Shown piece after piece: positions 20,684 to 29,474 of a DNA stretch of 64,000 nt. A model generated the notes under the pieces. That model was given only the letters and a program-made list of their open reading frames with translations, did not search any database and was not told where the DNA came from. The position numbers and the translations under genes are program-made. Source of the DNA: Hornefia porci (lineage in GTDB: Bacteria > Bacillota > Clostridia > Peptostreptococcales > Anaerovoracaceae); the NCBI RefSeq assembly GCF_001940235.1, contig NZ_MJIE01000001.1, positions 2,418,001 through 2,482,000 of the forward strand. The letters run 5' to 3'. Numbering within the stretch: position 1 is the stretch's first letter; each line of letters opens with the position of its first letter.

Positions 20684-22750
20684 ATGATTTTAAAAAAGAT
20701 GAAAGTTAAAAATTTTAGGTTATTAAAAAATTTTGAATTGGATTTTAAAGATGAATTGTCGTTAGTTATAGGTAAAAATAATTGTGGAAAAACATCAGCT
20801 CTTATTATTTTGGATAAGATGTTAAATTCATCTAAAGTGATGTGGGAAGATATAAATTTGGAATGTCAGAAAGAATTTTATGAAAAAATAATTTATTTTG
20901 ATATATCTGAGCAAGAGAAAGTTACATCATTAGAAACTGTTAATCTGCAATTATTTATTGAGTATGATGATAATGATTCATATGCAAATATTCAAAAATT
21001 CATGATGGATTTAAATCCGGAAAATAACATTATAGTGTTAGAATTTATTTCGTTAATATCTTTAAAAAAAATTATCGAATTAAAAAACATTATTAGTGAA
21101 AAAAATATTGAAGATTTTAAATCATTTTCCAAATTTATGAGTAAGAATTTTGCAAACTTCGTTGAAACGAAAAGATATTCAAGAGGGTTTGATATTGAAT
21201 CAAACCAAATAACGCAAGATAGATCAGAAGAAATTGATAATAAGGATATTCAAAAAGTCATTAAAGTGGCAGGAATAAGAGCTGATCGAGCGGTTTCTAA
21301 TGATGATCGTAATCATGTTTTATCAGGTTTAACTGGTAAATATTTCAGTTCTTATAAAGCTGCAAAAGATGAAAGTGAGTTGGTATTTACAAAACTTGAA
21401 GAAAAATTGGAGCAAGCCGATAAAGAATTATATAAGATTTACAATGGAGAAAAAAGTGAAAGTGGAGAAGATATTGATGGCATTTTTAGTGATGTTATAG
21501 ATGTTATAAAAACTTATGGTGGTGTAGAAAACGGAATTGATATAGCAATAGAGTCATCTATTTCAGAGAAAAATTTATTGTCAGATAATACAAACTTAAG
21601 TTATAGACAAGGGGGAGATTGTTCACTTCCAGAAACATATAATGGGTTGGGATATTTGAATTTAATTGGTATTTTATTTGAGATTGAAACCAAGATACAG
21701 GAATTATTTGAACAACCAGCAGATATAAATCTCTTATATATTGAAGAGCCTGAAGCACATACACACCCTCAGTTACAGTATATATTTATAAGGAATATTA
21801 AATCTCATATCAAAGCACATAGAAAAAAGTTGTTGGAAGACAAGAATAAACAGTTGCAGATTTTAATCACTTCGCATTCATCACATATAGTTTCTGAATG
21901 TAACTTTGATGACATTATATATTTAAAGAAAAACGGGAATACAGTTATAGCTAAGAGTTTTAATTCTTTAAAAAAAGAGTATGGTGGAGATGAACAGAAA
22001 GGATTTAAGTTTGTAAAACAATATCTGACAATAAATAGAAGTGAACTTTTTTTTGCTGACAAAGCTATTTGTATAGAAGGAGATACCGAACGAATCTTAA
22101 TGCCAATGATGATGCATAAGATTGATAATAAAGAAAATCCAGAAGGAGATATTATCCCACTATTATCACAAAATATTTCTGTAATAGAAGTTGGGGCACA
22201 TTCACATATCTTTATTCCACTATTTGAGTTTTTAGGTATTAAGGCTTTAATATTAACAGATATAGATGCCGCTAATAAAAATGACAATGGGAAATATGTA
22301 AAATCACACCCTAAGGAAGCAAAGTATACAAGCAACGCTTCCATAAAAGATTTTTTCAAAGATACTGGTCTTGATGAATTAAATGATCAATTTGGAGAAC
22401 TTGTAGAAAAAAGACCCGAGGATAAAATTAAAAATAATATTCGAATAGCATATCAAATACCGGAAACTGATGGTGAGTATCAAGCAAGTAGTTTTGAAGA
22501 TGCATTTATAGCATTAAATAAAGATTTTATTATAAAGAATAAAGAAGGGCTTTGTGAATATGGAGCTTTAAAAGATTTTTCGAATGATGAAATAGAAAAT
22601 GGTGATTATTATAATTTTGCTTTGAATAATGTGAAAAAGAAATCTTCATTTGCATCAAGCTTATTGTATTTTGATGATGAGAATGGCGAAGAAGATGAAA
22701 AATGGGCAGTTCCAAATTATATTGAGGAGGGCTTATTATGGATACGCTAA
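20684..22750 (+). CDS. gajA: Gabija GajA: OLD-family ATPase/TOPRIM nuclease
   Basis: 688 residues, start after AAGGAGAATGGAGA. The N-terminus has an ABC/SMC-like ATPase: Walker A GKNNCGKTS at 30-38, an OLD-type signature YNGLGYLNLI near 320, Walker B LLYIEEPEAHTHPQ near 350 and ITSHSSHIVSE. A TOPRIM nuclease follows: E465 in CIEGDTERI and the acidic LTDIDAA near 526. OLD nuclease directly followed by a UvrD-type helicase is the Gabija architecture, which cleaves DNA during phage attack. It is longer than the ~580-residue prototype; the extra length lies mainly between Walker A and the signature. Confidence 0.85.
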   Translation: MILKKMKVKNFRLLKNFELDFKDELSLVIGKNNCGKTSALIILDKMLNSSKVMWEDINLECQKEFYEKIIYFDISEQEKVTSLETVNLQLFIEYDDNDSYANIQKFMMDLNPENNIIVLEFISLISLKKIIELKNIISEKNIEDFKSFSKFMSKNFANFVETKRYSRGFDIESNQITQDRSEEIDNKDIQKVIKVAGIRADRAVSNDDRNHVLSGLTGKYFSSYKAAKDESELVFTKLEEKLEQADKELYKIYNGEKSESGEDIDGIFSDVIDVIKTYGGVENGIDIAIESSISEKNLLSDNTNLSYRQGGDCSLPETYNGLGYLNLIGILFEIETKIQELFEQPADINLLYIEEPEAHTHPQLQYIFIRNIKSHIKAHRKKLLEDKNKQLQILITSHSSHIVSECNFDDIIYLKKNGNTVIAKSFNSLKKEYGGDEQKGFKFVKQYLTINRSELFFADKAICIEGDTERILMPMMMHKIDNKENPEGDIIPLLSQNISVIEVGAHSHIFIPLFEFLGIKALILTDIDAANKNDNGKYVKSHPKEAKYTSNASIKDFFKDTGLDELNDQFGELVEKRPEDKIKNNIRIAYQIPETDGEYQASSFEDAFIALNKDFIIKNKEGLCEYGALKDFSNDEIENGDYYNFALNNVKKKSSFASSLLYFDDENGEEDEKWAVPNYIEEGLLWIR

Positions 22751-24645
22751 CATTGGAAAAAGAAGTATTAGAAGCTCTTCAATGTATAAAAAATGGTGAA
22801 AATTTTATTTTAGAAGGTGGAGCAGGAAGTGGAAAAACATACTCCTTAATTTCCTTAATAAATGCACTTACAGAGGAATTACCAGATATTAAGATAGTAT
22901 GTATTACATATACAAATAACGCAGTTGCAGAAATTTTATCAAGAATAGAAAATGAGAACCTTTGTGTTTCAACAATACATGAGTTTATATGGGCTCTTAT
23001 CAGAAAATATCAGAATGAAATAAAAGATATTTTAGTTGGGCTTATTAATGATGATAATGAAAAGAACTTTAAAAAGCCAAAAAATTTTTCTGAGGATTTA
23101 ATTTCTAAAGAATATTTCGAAAATCTTTATGTGGATTATGACGAGTATTATTCTGTAACGCCAAATGATGAAAATAGAGTGAAAATCAGCCATGATCACA
23201 TTTTGATTGTTGCAGAGAAAATGTTTGAGAAATATAAAAAAATAGCAGACATTTTAAAGGATATTGCAGATTGTATTTTTGTTGATGAATATCAGGATAC
23301 AAGTCCTTTAGTTGCGGATATTTTACTAAAGCATCTTGAACAAAGCAATAAGAAAAATGTAATTGGTTTTTTTGGAGATTCAATGCAGTCTATATATGAC
23401 GACGGAGTTGGTAATTTAAATCAATATAATTTAACTAAAATAGTAAAGACGCAAAACCGAAGAAATCCAAGAGTTGTAATCGAAGTAGCCAATAAGTTTA
23501 GAGATGATGATATTGAGCAAAGACCTTCAGAAGATACAAATGCACCTAATATGGAGAATGGTATTATTAGAGAAGGTAGTATTAAATTTTTATATGGAAA
23601 TGAAGCAGATGATTTTATAAGCATAAAGGAAAAGAGTATTTTTGAATCTTGGAATTTCTCGGATGGAAAACAAACAAAAGAGTTAAGGTTAACACATAAA
23701 TATAATGCTGAAATGGCTGGATTTAAAGGCTTATATGATCTATATAATGCTGATTTGATAATTACGCTTATAAGCAAGATAAAGGAAAAAATTGATAAGG
23801 GAAATTTAGACAGTGATAAGACTTTGGGAGAATTGGCGTTAGAGGTAAAACCGATATATAAGAAAGTAGAGTTGCTGGATCAAATTAACGGAAACGAAAT
23901 TTATCAGTCAATATACAGTGTTTTAGAAGGTATGTCATGGGAAGAAGCTTGCGAAAAATGTAAAGTTACTAAGGAATCACTTATGTCATATAAATTAAAT
24001 GGGATGAGTGGTAGATATGAAGCTAATTCTTATAGAGATAGGATTTTACGCAGATTAGATATATTAGAGGAAATTATTGAATTATATGAGGCTAATAAAT
24101 TTAATGATTTTCTACGAATAACAAAATTTTCTATTCATGATAGGAATGATAAGATTTGCCTTAAGCAAGCAATTGATTATCTTGTAAGTGAAGATAATCA
24201 AACGATAGAAGATGTTTTAAAATTTGCAGAAGTAAAAGGGTTACTCAAAGAAGATGAATTATTCAATGATTATATTTTAAATAAAGGGTTTTATTTATGG
24301 GAGAGAATAAAAAAGATAACATTTAATCAATACAGAAAAAGTGTCTTATATTTAAAAGAATTTTCGCCAATTTGCACTCAACATAGTGTTAAGGGTAGTG
24401 AATATGATAATGTACTTCTTGTATTAGAGTCTGATTGGAATAAATACGATTTTAATACATTATTTGGAAAGGGGTCTTCAAATTCTAATGTTCAACTAAG
24501 AACGAAAAAATTATTTTATGTATGTATAACGAGAGCAAAAAAGAATTTAATAATATATATGCCTACTAATGATTCTGACATATTGGGGAAAGCAAAAGAT
24601 TTTTTTGGAGAAGAAAATGTTATAGATATTTCTTCGATTGAATAG
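22738..24645 (+). CDS. gajB: Gabija GajB: UvrD/Rep-type helicase
   Basis: 635 residues, overlapping gajA by 13 nt with GAGGAGGG before the ATG, so translation is coupled. Superfamily 1 helicase motifs are complete: GGAGSGKT at 27-34, CITYTNNAVAEIL, DEYQDTSP from D183, GFFGDSMQSIY, QNRRNPRVVIEVAN, SVKGSEYDNVLLVLE and YVCITRAKKNL. In Gabija systems GajB acts with GajA as the sensor/helicase partner. The pair is more AT-rich than the flanking transfer genes, consistent with separately acquired cargo. Confidence 0.85.
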   Translation: MDTLTLEKEVLEALQCIKNGENFILEGGAGSGKTYSLISLINALTEELPDIKIVCITYTNNAVAEILSRIENENLCVSTIHEFIWALIRKYQNEIKDILVGLINDDNEKNFKKPKNFSEDLISKEYFENLYVDYDEYYSVTPNDENRVKISHDHILIVAEKMFEKYKKIADILKDIADCIFVDEYQDTSPLVADILLKHLEQSNKKNVIGFFGDSMQSIYDDGVGNLNQYNLTKIVKTQNRRNPRVVIEVANKFRDDDIEQRPSEDTNAPNMENGIIREGSIKFLYGNEADDFISIKEKSIFESWNFSDGKQTKELRLTHKYNAEMAGFKGLYDLYNADLIITLISKIKEKIDKGNLDSDKTLGELALEVKPIYKKVELLDQINGNEIYQSIYSVLEGMSWEEACEKCKVTKESLMSYKLNGMSGRYEANSYRDRILRRLDILEEIIELYEANKFNDFLRITKFSIHDRNDKICLKQAIDYLVSEDNQTIEDVLKFAEVKGLLKEDELFNDYILNKGFYLWERIKKITFNQYRKSVLYLKEFSPICTQHSVKGSEYDNVLLVLESDWNKYDFNTLFGKGSSNSNVQLRTKKLFYVCITRAKKNLIIYMPTNDSDILGKAKDFFGEENVIDISSIE

Positions 24646-24671
24646 AGGAGATGGTTATCTTTCCATCTCCT
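24646..24671. other. Hairpin at the gajB/relaxase convergent junction
   Basis: AGGAGATGG (24646-24654) pairs perfectly with CCATCTCCT (24663-24671) around an eight-base loop. It covers the relaxase stop and directly follows the gajB stop. There is no T run, so its value as a terminator is uncertain. Confidence 0.45.
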
Positions 24672-25986
24672 TACCCATATAAATTCCATAATTTTTTCGT
24701 ATCTTGTAAAGCTCGTTCATAGTAGATTTTGATGAAGAATACTCTTGCATTAGGGTATTCTTTTTTTCTTGTAATTTATCAAGTTTATCTAAAATATCCT
24801 TAGAATTTGGGAGCTTGGAATAGGATTTTTTAAGCTCTGAAAGGGCATTTTCATATAGGGTAATTTGAGCTTTGTATTCTTCAAAAAATGCCTTATCAAA
24901 CGGATTTGCTTTATATTCCTTATAGTATTGTCTGTATTTTTTTACTGTATGAACTTGTTCCATAGTGGCAGAAAGCTCCTGTATTTCCTTATCAATAGCC
25001 TTGATTTTATCCTGTAAATTTTGCCTTTCATCAGCTGCTTTTTGGATATACTCGTCAAGCTGCTTAACAGATTTAATTCCTTGTTCTCGAAGAAAGATGA
25101 CAGACTCAGCCATTGTATTAAGGTTATGTTTGGTTGCCCAATATTCATAGCCTTTGCTTTCTTTTACTTTTATATTGGTGTTCATATCAATAACATTGCC
25201 GATGCGTTTTTTGACGGTAGGAGTCTTGATAAACTCTCTTTCTGCAATGCGTTCTTTTAATCTTTCTTCGGTGTAATCTTCTCCGATAGTTTTAGCCCTT
25301 GTAAATCTCGCCTTATCTTTTGGCTTAAAAGCAATGTGTTTGCCATATTTAATTTCACAGCCAAGATCAGCCATCTTTTTTAGAAACTCATCCCAATCCT
25401 TAGACTGTTTTATCATTCTGTCAATGTCAAATTGAAGCCTGCTTTTCCAAGAAGTACCACGCTTTACCTGTTCGTTTTCATACCAAGACTTACCGTTAGT
25501 CTTATATTTTTTCTTATAGCTTTCGTAAAACTCGTCAATGACGGATAGGTTATTTTCTTTGCAAAGTTTATCGCTGTGATACCTGATTTGATGATAAATT
25601 CTTCTGTTGGACTGGTAGCACCTACCTGTTACCATATTTACATTATTAAAGATGATGTGATTATGAATATGCCCCTTATCTATGTGAGTAGATAAGACAA
25701 ATTCATACTCATCTTTTAATATCTTTTTGCATAACTCCATACCGATTTGGTGTGCCATTTCAGCCGTAGTTTCGCCCGGTAAAAAGGATTGAATGAGATG
25801 TCTTGCAAGAACAGTTCCCTTTGTTCCTGCATCATTTCGTGTCCTTAAAAATTGAGTATGAGCAGTTGACTCATGGCATTTATGCGTGCTGACTAAAATC
25901 TGCTCGTCTGTTTTATCTCCATTTACAATGTATTCGATAGCAAGATTAAGAGTCGATTTGATAGGGTGTATTTTTGTAATAGCCAT
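24655..25986 (-). CDS. MOB_P-type relaxase
   Basis: 443 residues. The three-His motif is H101-x4-H106-x-H108-x-H110 (HIDKGHIHNHIIFNN), and the likely nucleophile is Y19 in NLAIEYIVNG. The C-terminal third is a coiled coil (NLQDKIKAIDKEIQELSATM). The enzyme nicks oriT and leads the strand into the recipient. It follows mobC by 5 nt on the minus strand. Its divergence from the forward transfer operon matches Tn1549-like elements. Confidence 0.92.
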   Translation of the reverse strand: MAITKIHPIKSTLNLAIEYIVNGDKTDEQILVSTHKCHESTAHTQFLRTRNDAGTKGTVLARHLIQSFLPGETTAEMAHQIGMELCKKILKDEYEFVLSTHIDKGHIHNHIIFNNVNMVTGRCYQSNRRIYHQIRYHSDKLCKENNLSVIDEFYESYKKKYKTNGKSWYENEQVKRGTSWKSRLQFDIDRMIKQSKDWDEFLKKMADLGCEIKYGKHIAFKPKDKARFTRAKTIGEDYTEERLKERIAEREFIKTPTVKKRIGNVIDMNTNIKVKESKGYEYWATKHNLNTMAESVIFLREQGIKSVKQLDEYIQKAADERQNLQDKIKAIDKEIQELSATMEQVHTVKKYRQYYKEYKANPFDKAFFEEYKAQITLYENALSELKKSYSKLPNSKDILDKLDKLQEKKNTLMQEYSSSKSTMNELYKIRKNYGIYMGKEMER

Positions 25987-25991
25987 AAAAA

Positions 25992-26342
25992 CTAATCACC
26001 TCCGGAAGTCCTGTTAAGCAGCAGGGAATGAATTTGCCATAGCTCTTTTGAGAAATGTTTAATCTCTTTTTTCATATCATTAATGTCCTCTTTGTAAATT
26101 ACACCTGTTGAATTTACTCGCTTTGCAATCTGATTGATGTTATTTGTGGCATTTGAAAGCAAGCCTTGTAAATCTCGGAAAGGCTCTAAATCCACTTGAT
26201 AAATTTCCTTTTCTAAAACGCATTTGCGGATAAAATGGCTCATATTTCTGCACTTTGCAAGTTTTCTTTTATCTTCAAAAAGAGCCTTTTCTTCTTCTGT
26301 TAGTTTAATTTCAAGTCTTTCATTTCGTATTCTATTTGCCAT
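25992..26342 (-). CDS. MobC-like relaxosome accessory protein
   Basis: 116 residues, start preceded by AAAGGAGGAACTACCT. The N-terminus has a ribbon-helix-helix feel (RLEIKLTEEEKALFEDKRKLA), and the middle LSNATNNINQIAKRVNSTG is the usual MobC signature. It should bind oriT next to its own gene and recruit the relaxase encoded immediately downstream. Its start lies beside the inverted repeats described as the likely oriT. Confidence 0.88.
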   Translation of the reverse strand: MANRIRNERLEIKLTEEEKALFEDKRKLAKCRNMSHFIRKCVLEKEIYQVDLEPFRDLQGLLSNATNNINQIAKRVNSTGVIYKEDINDMKKEIKHFSKELWQIHSLLLNRTSGGD

Positions 26343-26375
26343 AGGTAGTTCCTCCTTTGAATGTATTTCGGGGTC

Positions 26376-26508
26376 TTAGGGTTCTCCCTAACAAGCTAAA
26401 AATTGATAAAAAAAGAAGCAGTTCCCAGAGGGCTGCTTCATCAATTTTTTCGTAAGTGTCCGTACACTTACTGTGCTTGCTACAAAAGAATGATTATGGT
26501 AGCAAGCA
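26376..26508. other. Probable oriT region with nested inverted repeats
   Basis: The gene-free stretch 26343-26644 holds three perfect inverted repeats next to mobC: TTAGGG/CCCTAA (26376-26391), GTAAGTGT/ACACTTAC (26452-26471) and TGCTTGCTAC/GTAGCAAGCA (26474-26508). Position upstream of mobC/relaxase is where MOB_P oriT sites usually lie. The nick site cannot be read directly. Confidence 0.55.
26399..26450. terminator. Bidirectional hairpin before mobC
   Basis: GAAGCAG (26415-26421) pairs with CTGCTTC (26433-26439), flanked by AAATTGAT/ATCAATTT, with T-runs on both strands. On the minus strand it lies in the mobC leader and could attenuate relaxase expression, or be part of oriT. Confidence 0.5.
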
Positions 26509-26590
26509 TTAAGCAAGTTTTAAATGTATATCTTATATTATACCAAATGAGATAAGTAATGTCATCAGAATTGAAAAAATGCTTTTAATA

Positions 26591-26622
26591 TGACAACATA
26601 TGTCAAGTTAATATGGTATAAT
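26591..26622 (+). promoter_or_regulatory. WYL-regulator promoter with TGACA-N5-TGTCA operator
   Basis: Inverted repeat TGACA-ACATA-TGTCA at 26591-26605, then TATAAT at 26617-26622 with a TG extension. The same arrangement recurs at 27542-27574, which marks both as operators for one regulator. Confidence 0.65.
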
Positions 26623-26644
26623 AAATATAGGAGATGTTAAGACG

Positions 26645-27544
26645 ATGAAAGATAATAGGCTATTTAGGATACTATATTATATTTTAGAAAAGGGAAAAGT
26701 TACAGCAAGCGAACTTGCTGATAAATTTGAGGTATCAGTCAGAACAATTTATAGAGATATTGACTCTATCAGTAGTGCAGGTATTCCCATTTATGCGTTG
26801 CAAGGAAAGGGTGGTGGAATAGAAATTGCTGAGGATTTTGTTCTTAGTAAATCACTACTGTCTGAAAACGAGAAACAACAAATTATGTCAGCTCTTCAGG
26901 GATTGGAGAATACAACAATACAACATGAGAATGAGCTTCTAACAAAACTATCCGCACTCTTTAAAATAAAAAATACCAGTTGGATAGAAGTTGATTTTAA
27001 TAATTGGCAAAACAATAAGATGTATGAAAAAACATTTAATGATATTAAGTCCGCAATTTTAAGTAAGAACATTGTTTCATTCACATATTTTAGCAGTAAT
27101 GAAAAAGAAACAAGCAGAAGAGTTAAACCTGTGAGATTGCTTTTCAAGAGTCAGGATTGGTATCTATATGCCCTATGTTTACTCAGAAATGATTTCAGAT
27201 ATTTCAAATTGTCCAGGATAAAGAATTTAGAAATCCATACTGAAAAGTTTGATGACAACTTTGAAGATGTAATACTCAAAAAAGAAACGCCACATGAGAA
27301 TACAGTGAATATAAAAGTTAAGTTTGATCGAAAAGTTGCTTTCAGGGTATATGATGAACTAAACGGAGAAATTACAGAAGATAATGACGGAAATTTATAT
27401 ACTGAAATAGAAATACCGAATGACTATAACTTATATAATTATATTTTTTCATTTGGAGATGAAGCAGAAGTATTGGAACCTGAAGAAGTTAGAATGCAAA
27501 TTAAAAAAATGATAAATAAAATGGCAGAAAAATATATAATATGA
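26645..27544 (+). CDS. WYL-domain transcriptional regulator (YafY type)
   Basis: 299 residues, start after AGGAGATGTTAAGACG. The N-terminal winged helix reads LEKGKVTASELADKFEVSVR followed by TIYRDIDSISSAGIPIY. Residues about 130-230 form the WYL domain (SFTYFSSNEKETSRRVKPVR, then LLFKSQDWYLYALCLLR). WYL proteins sense ligands, often nucleic-acid fragments, and control DNA-damage or defence genes. It sits at the head of a cargo operon. Matching inverted repeats precede both this gene and the three genes that follow, so it is probably autoregulated. Confidence 0.9.
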   Translation: MKDNRLFRILYYILEKGKVTASELADKFEVSVRTIYRDIDSISSAGIPIYALQGKGGGIEIAEDFVLSKSLLSENEKQQIMSALQGLENTTIQHENELLTKLSALFKIKNTSWIEVDFNNWQNNKMYEKTFNDIKSAILSKNIVSFTYFSSNEKETSRRVKPVRLLFKSQDWYLYALCLLRNDFRYFKLSRIKNLEIHTEKFDDNFEDVILKKETPHENTVNIKVKFDRKVAFRVYDELNGEITEDNDGNLYTEIEIPNDYNLYNYIFSFGDEAEVLEPEEVRMQIKKMINKMAEKYII

Positions 27545-27574
27545 CAGATGGTGTCAAGTATGGTGAGATATAAT
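27542..27574 (+). promoter_or_regulatory. Second TGACA-N5-TGTCA operator and promoter
   Basis: TGACA-GATGG-TGTCA at 27542-27556, followed 12 bases later by TATAAT (27569-27574). It matches the element before the WYL gene in half-sites, spacer length and -10 placement, and drives the zinc-ribbon/ClbS/SPL genes. Confidence 0.65.
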
Positions 27575-27605
27575 TATCTTAAATAAAGATAAGGAGGAAT
27601 AAAAA

Positions 27606-27869
27606 ATGGGTACGAAATATTGTCAATGTTGTGGCATGCCTATGGGAGAGGGAACAGAGCTTTATGGTACAAATTCAGATGGAAGCGTAAATGAAGATTA
27701 TTGTAAGTATTGCTTTGAGAAAGGCGAATTTACTTTTAAGGGAACAATGGAGGAAATGATTGAGATATGCGTTCCTCATGTAGTCGAAGCCAATAAAGAT
27801 ATGAATGAAGATAGTGCAAGAAAAATGATGATGGAGTTTTTCCCAACTCTAAAGAGATGGAAGGAGTAA
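27606..27869 (+). CDS. Zinc-ribbon protein (Zn_ribbon_2 type)
   Basis: 87 residues, start after AAGGAGGAATAAAAA. The N-terminus CQCCGMPMG and the later YCKYCFEKGEF give two Cys clusters of the putative zinc-ribbon family. The C-terminal part (TMEEMIEICVPHVVEAN, ending FPTLKRWKE) is typical of these small proteins. Function is unknown. It lies seven bases before the ClbS-like gene, in the operon under the second WYL operator. Confidence 0.85.
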   Translation: MGTKYCQCCGMPMGEGTELYGTNSDGSVNEDYCKYCFEKGEFTFKGTMEEMIEICVPHVVEANKDMNEDSARKMMMEFFPTLKRWKE

Positions 27870-27875
27870 AAAATT

Positions 27876-28418
27876 ATGCCAAGACCAACGACAAAAAATG
27901 ATTTAATGATTGCTGCTAAGGAAAACTATGAAAAGTTAAATTTATTTATCTCAAAGATGACTGAGGAAGAGTTAAATACACCATTTGACTTTTCAAAAGA
28001 TGAAAAGAAAAAAGAAGCCCACTGGAAAAGAGATAAGAATCTAAGAGATGTTTTAATCCATCTCTATGAGTGGCATCAGCTTATTTTGAATTGGGTACAT
28101 TCCAATCAAAAGGGAGAAGAAAAACCGTTTTTGCCTGAGCCGTACAATTGGAAAACTTATGGAGATATGAATGTAGAATTTTGGAAGAAACATCAAAATA
28201 CTTCTCTTGAAGACGCAACTAAAATGTTTCATAAATCCCATAGAGATGTTTTAGAGTTGGCTGAAAAATTTACAAGTGAAGAATTGTTTTCCAAAGGCGT
28301 CTACAAGTGGACAGGGGGGAGTACACTGGGTTCCTATTTTGTAAGTACCACTGCAAGCCATTATGATTGGGCAATGAAAAAATTAAAAGCCCATCAGAAA
28401 AAATGCAAATCAAAATAA
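27876..28418 (+). CDS. ClbS/DfsB family four-helix-bundle protein
   Basis: 180 residues, start after AAGGAGTAAAAAATT. It shows the family hallmarks HWKRDKNLRDVLIHLYEWHQ, PYNWKTYGDMNVEFW, YKWTGGSTLGSYF and SHYDWAMKKLKAH. ClbS is the colibactin self-resistance hydrolase; most relatives (DUF1706) have no known substrate. Neighbours are a zinc-ribbon protein and a DNA-lesion-type radical SAM enzyme, all downstream of a WYL regulator. A role in resisting a DNA-damaging small molecule is therefore an attractive inference, not a demonstrated one. Confidence 0.88.
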   Translation: MPRPTTKNDLMIAAKENYEKLNLFISKMTEEELNTPFDFSKDEKKKEAHWKRDKNLRDVLIHLYEWHQLILNWVHSNQKGEEKPFLPEPYNWKTYGDMNVEFWKKHQNTSLEDATKMFHKSHRDVLELAEKFTSEELFSKGVYKWTGGSTLGSYFVSTTASHYDWAMKKLKAHQKKCKSK

Positions 28419-29315
28419 TTGGAACAGGATAGTAAAGTGCATTTTACAAAGGTAAAAGGAATATTATCTTCAAAAAATGGAATGAATTTGTTCAGAGGCT
28501 GCACTCACGGTTGTATTTATTGCGACTCAAGAAGCAACTGCTACCGGATGAACCATAAATTTGAAGATGTAGAAGTAAAGGAAAATGGAATCAGTCTTTT
28601 GGAAGAGAACCTAAAACGAAAGCGGAAAAAATGTATGATTGGTTTAGGTTCTATGACTGATCCATACATTAAAGAGGAACTTGGACTAAATTATACAAGA
28701 CAGGCACTTGAGATAATAAATAAATTTGGCTTCGGTGTAACGCTTATAACAAAGTCAGCTAATGTTTTAAGGGATTTAGACTTATTGAAAGAAATAAATT
28801 CAAAAACAAAATGTGTAATTCAAATGACACTAACGACTTATGATGAAGAACTTTGTAAAAAGATAGAGCCTAATGTTTCAACGACAAAAGAAAGGGTTGA
28901 AGCATTAAAAATATTGCGTGATGAGGGAATACCAACAGTAGTTTGGTTAACACCGATATTACCATTTATTAACGATACGGAAGAAAATATTCTTGGGATT
29001 TTAAACTGCTGCAAGGAAGCAAAAGTGTTTGGAATAGTATGCTTTGGTATGGGAGTTACACTCAGAGAGGGAAATAGAGAATATTTTTATTCGCAGTTAG
29101 ATAAAAAGTTTCCAAAGCTGAAAGAACAATACATCAGAGAATATGGCAATAGTTATGTGGCAAACAGCGTAAACAATAAAAAACTAATGGGTGTATTTCA
29201 CGAATTCTGTGAGCGGAACGGTATCGTTCATGATAATGAAGCAATATTTAACTATTTGGGACTATTTGAGGGAAAGGACATCTCAAAGCAGCTTAGTTTT
29301 TTTGACTTAATCTGA
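28419..29315 (+). CDS. SPL-family radical SAM protein
   Basis: 298 residues from a TTG directly after the clbS-like stop. There is no clear ribosome site, so termination-coupled initiation is likely. The radical SAM cluster motif is CTHGCIYC (CX3CX2C) near residue 28, followed by SMTDPYIKEE and later family text (TLITKSANVLRDLDLL, TPILPFINDTEENI). The family is named after spore photoproduct lyase, which repairs UV lesions. This host-range version lacks proof of photoproduct activity. It completes the WYL-controlled operon. Confidence 0.88.
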   Translation: MEQDSKVHFTKVKGILSSKNGMNLFRGCTHGCIYCDSRSNCYRMNHKFEDVEVKENGISLLEENLKRKRKKCMIGLGSMTDPYIKEELGLNYTRQALEIINKFGFGVTLITKSANVLRDLDLLKEINSKTKCVIQMTLTTYDEELCKKIEPNVSTTKERVEALKILRDEGIPTVVWLTPILPFINDTEENILGILNCCKEAKVFGIVCFGMGVTLREGNREYFYSQLDKKFPKLKEQYIREYGNSYVANSVNNKKLMGVFHEFCERNGIVHDNEAIFNYLGLFEGKDISKQLSFFDLI

Positions 29316-29365
29316 CTAAGGGGGGTGAAATATTTATAAAATTATAATTAAGGAGGGATTTATTA

Positions 29366-29443
29366 ATGAAAGTGTTAATTTTTAACATATACGATACAAA
29401 TATAATAATGTCCCTTTTTTACAACCTTTTTTTCATTATTTAA
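29366..29443 (+). CDS. 25-residue hydrophobic leader-like peptide
   Basis: ATG at 29366 with AAGGAGGG seven bases upstream, a near-perfect ribosome site, encodes a 25-residue peptide rich in I, F, L, N and Y, ending at 29443. An intrinsic terminator follows 32 bases later and the sigma-like gene beyond it. This is the layout of a leader peptide with attenuator. It could also be a small membrane peptide. No homologue is recognised. Confidence 0.5.
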   Translation: MKVLIFNIYDTNIIMSLFYNLFFII

Positions 29444-29474
29444 TCATGATAATTTAGTATTTTTCTTCCATTAC

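Noticed and set aside
21805..22359. 184-codon minus-strand open frame
   Set aside because: Antisense to the TOPRIM part of gajA; Ser/Phe/Ile-rich shadow.
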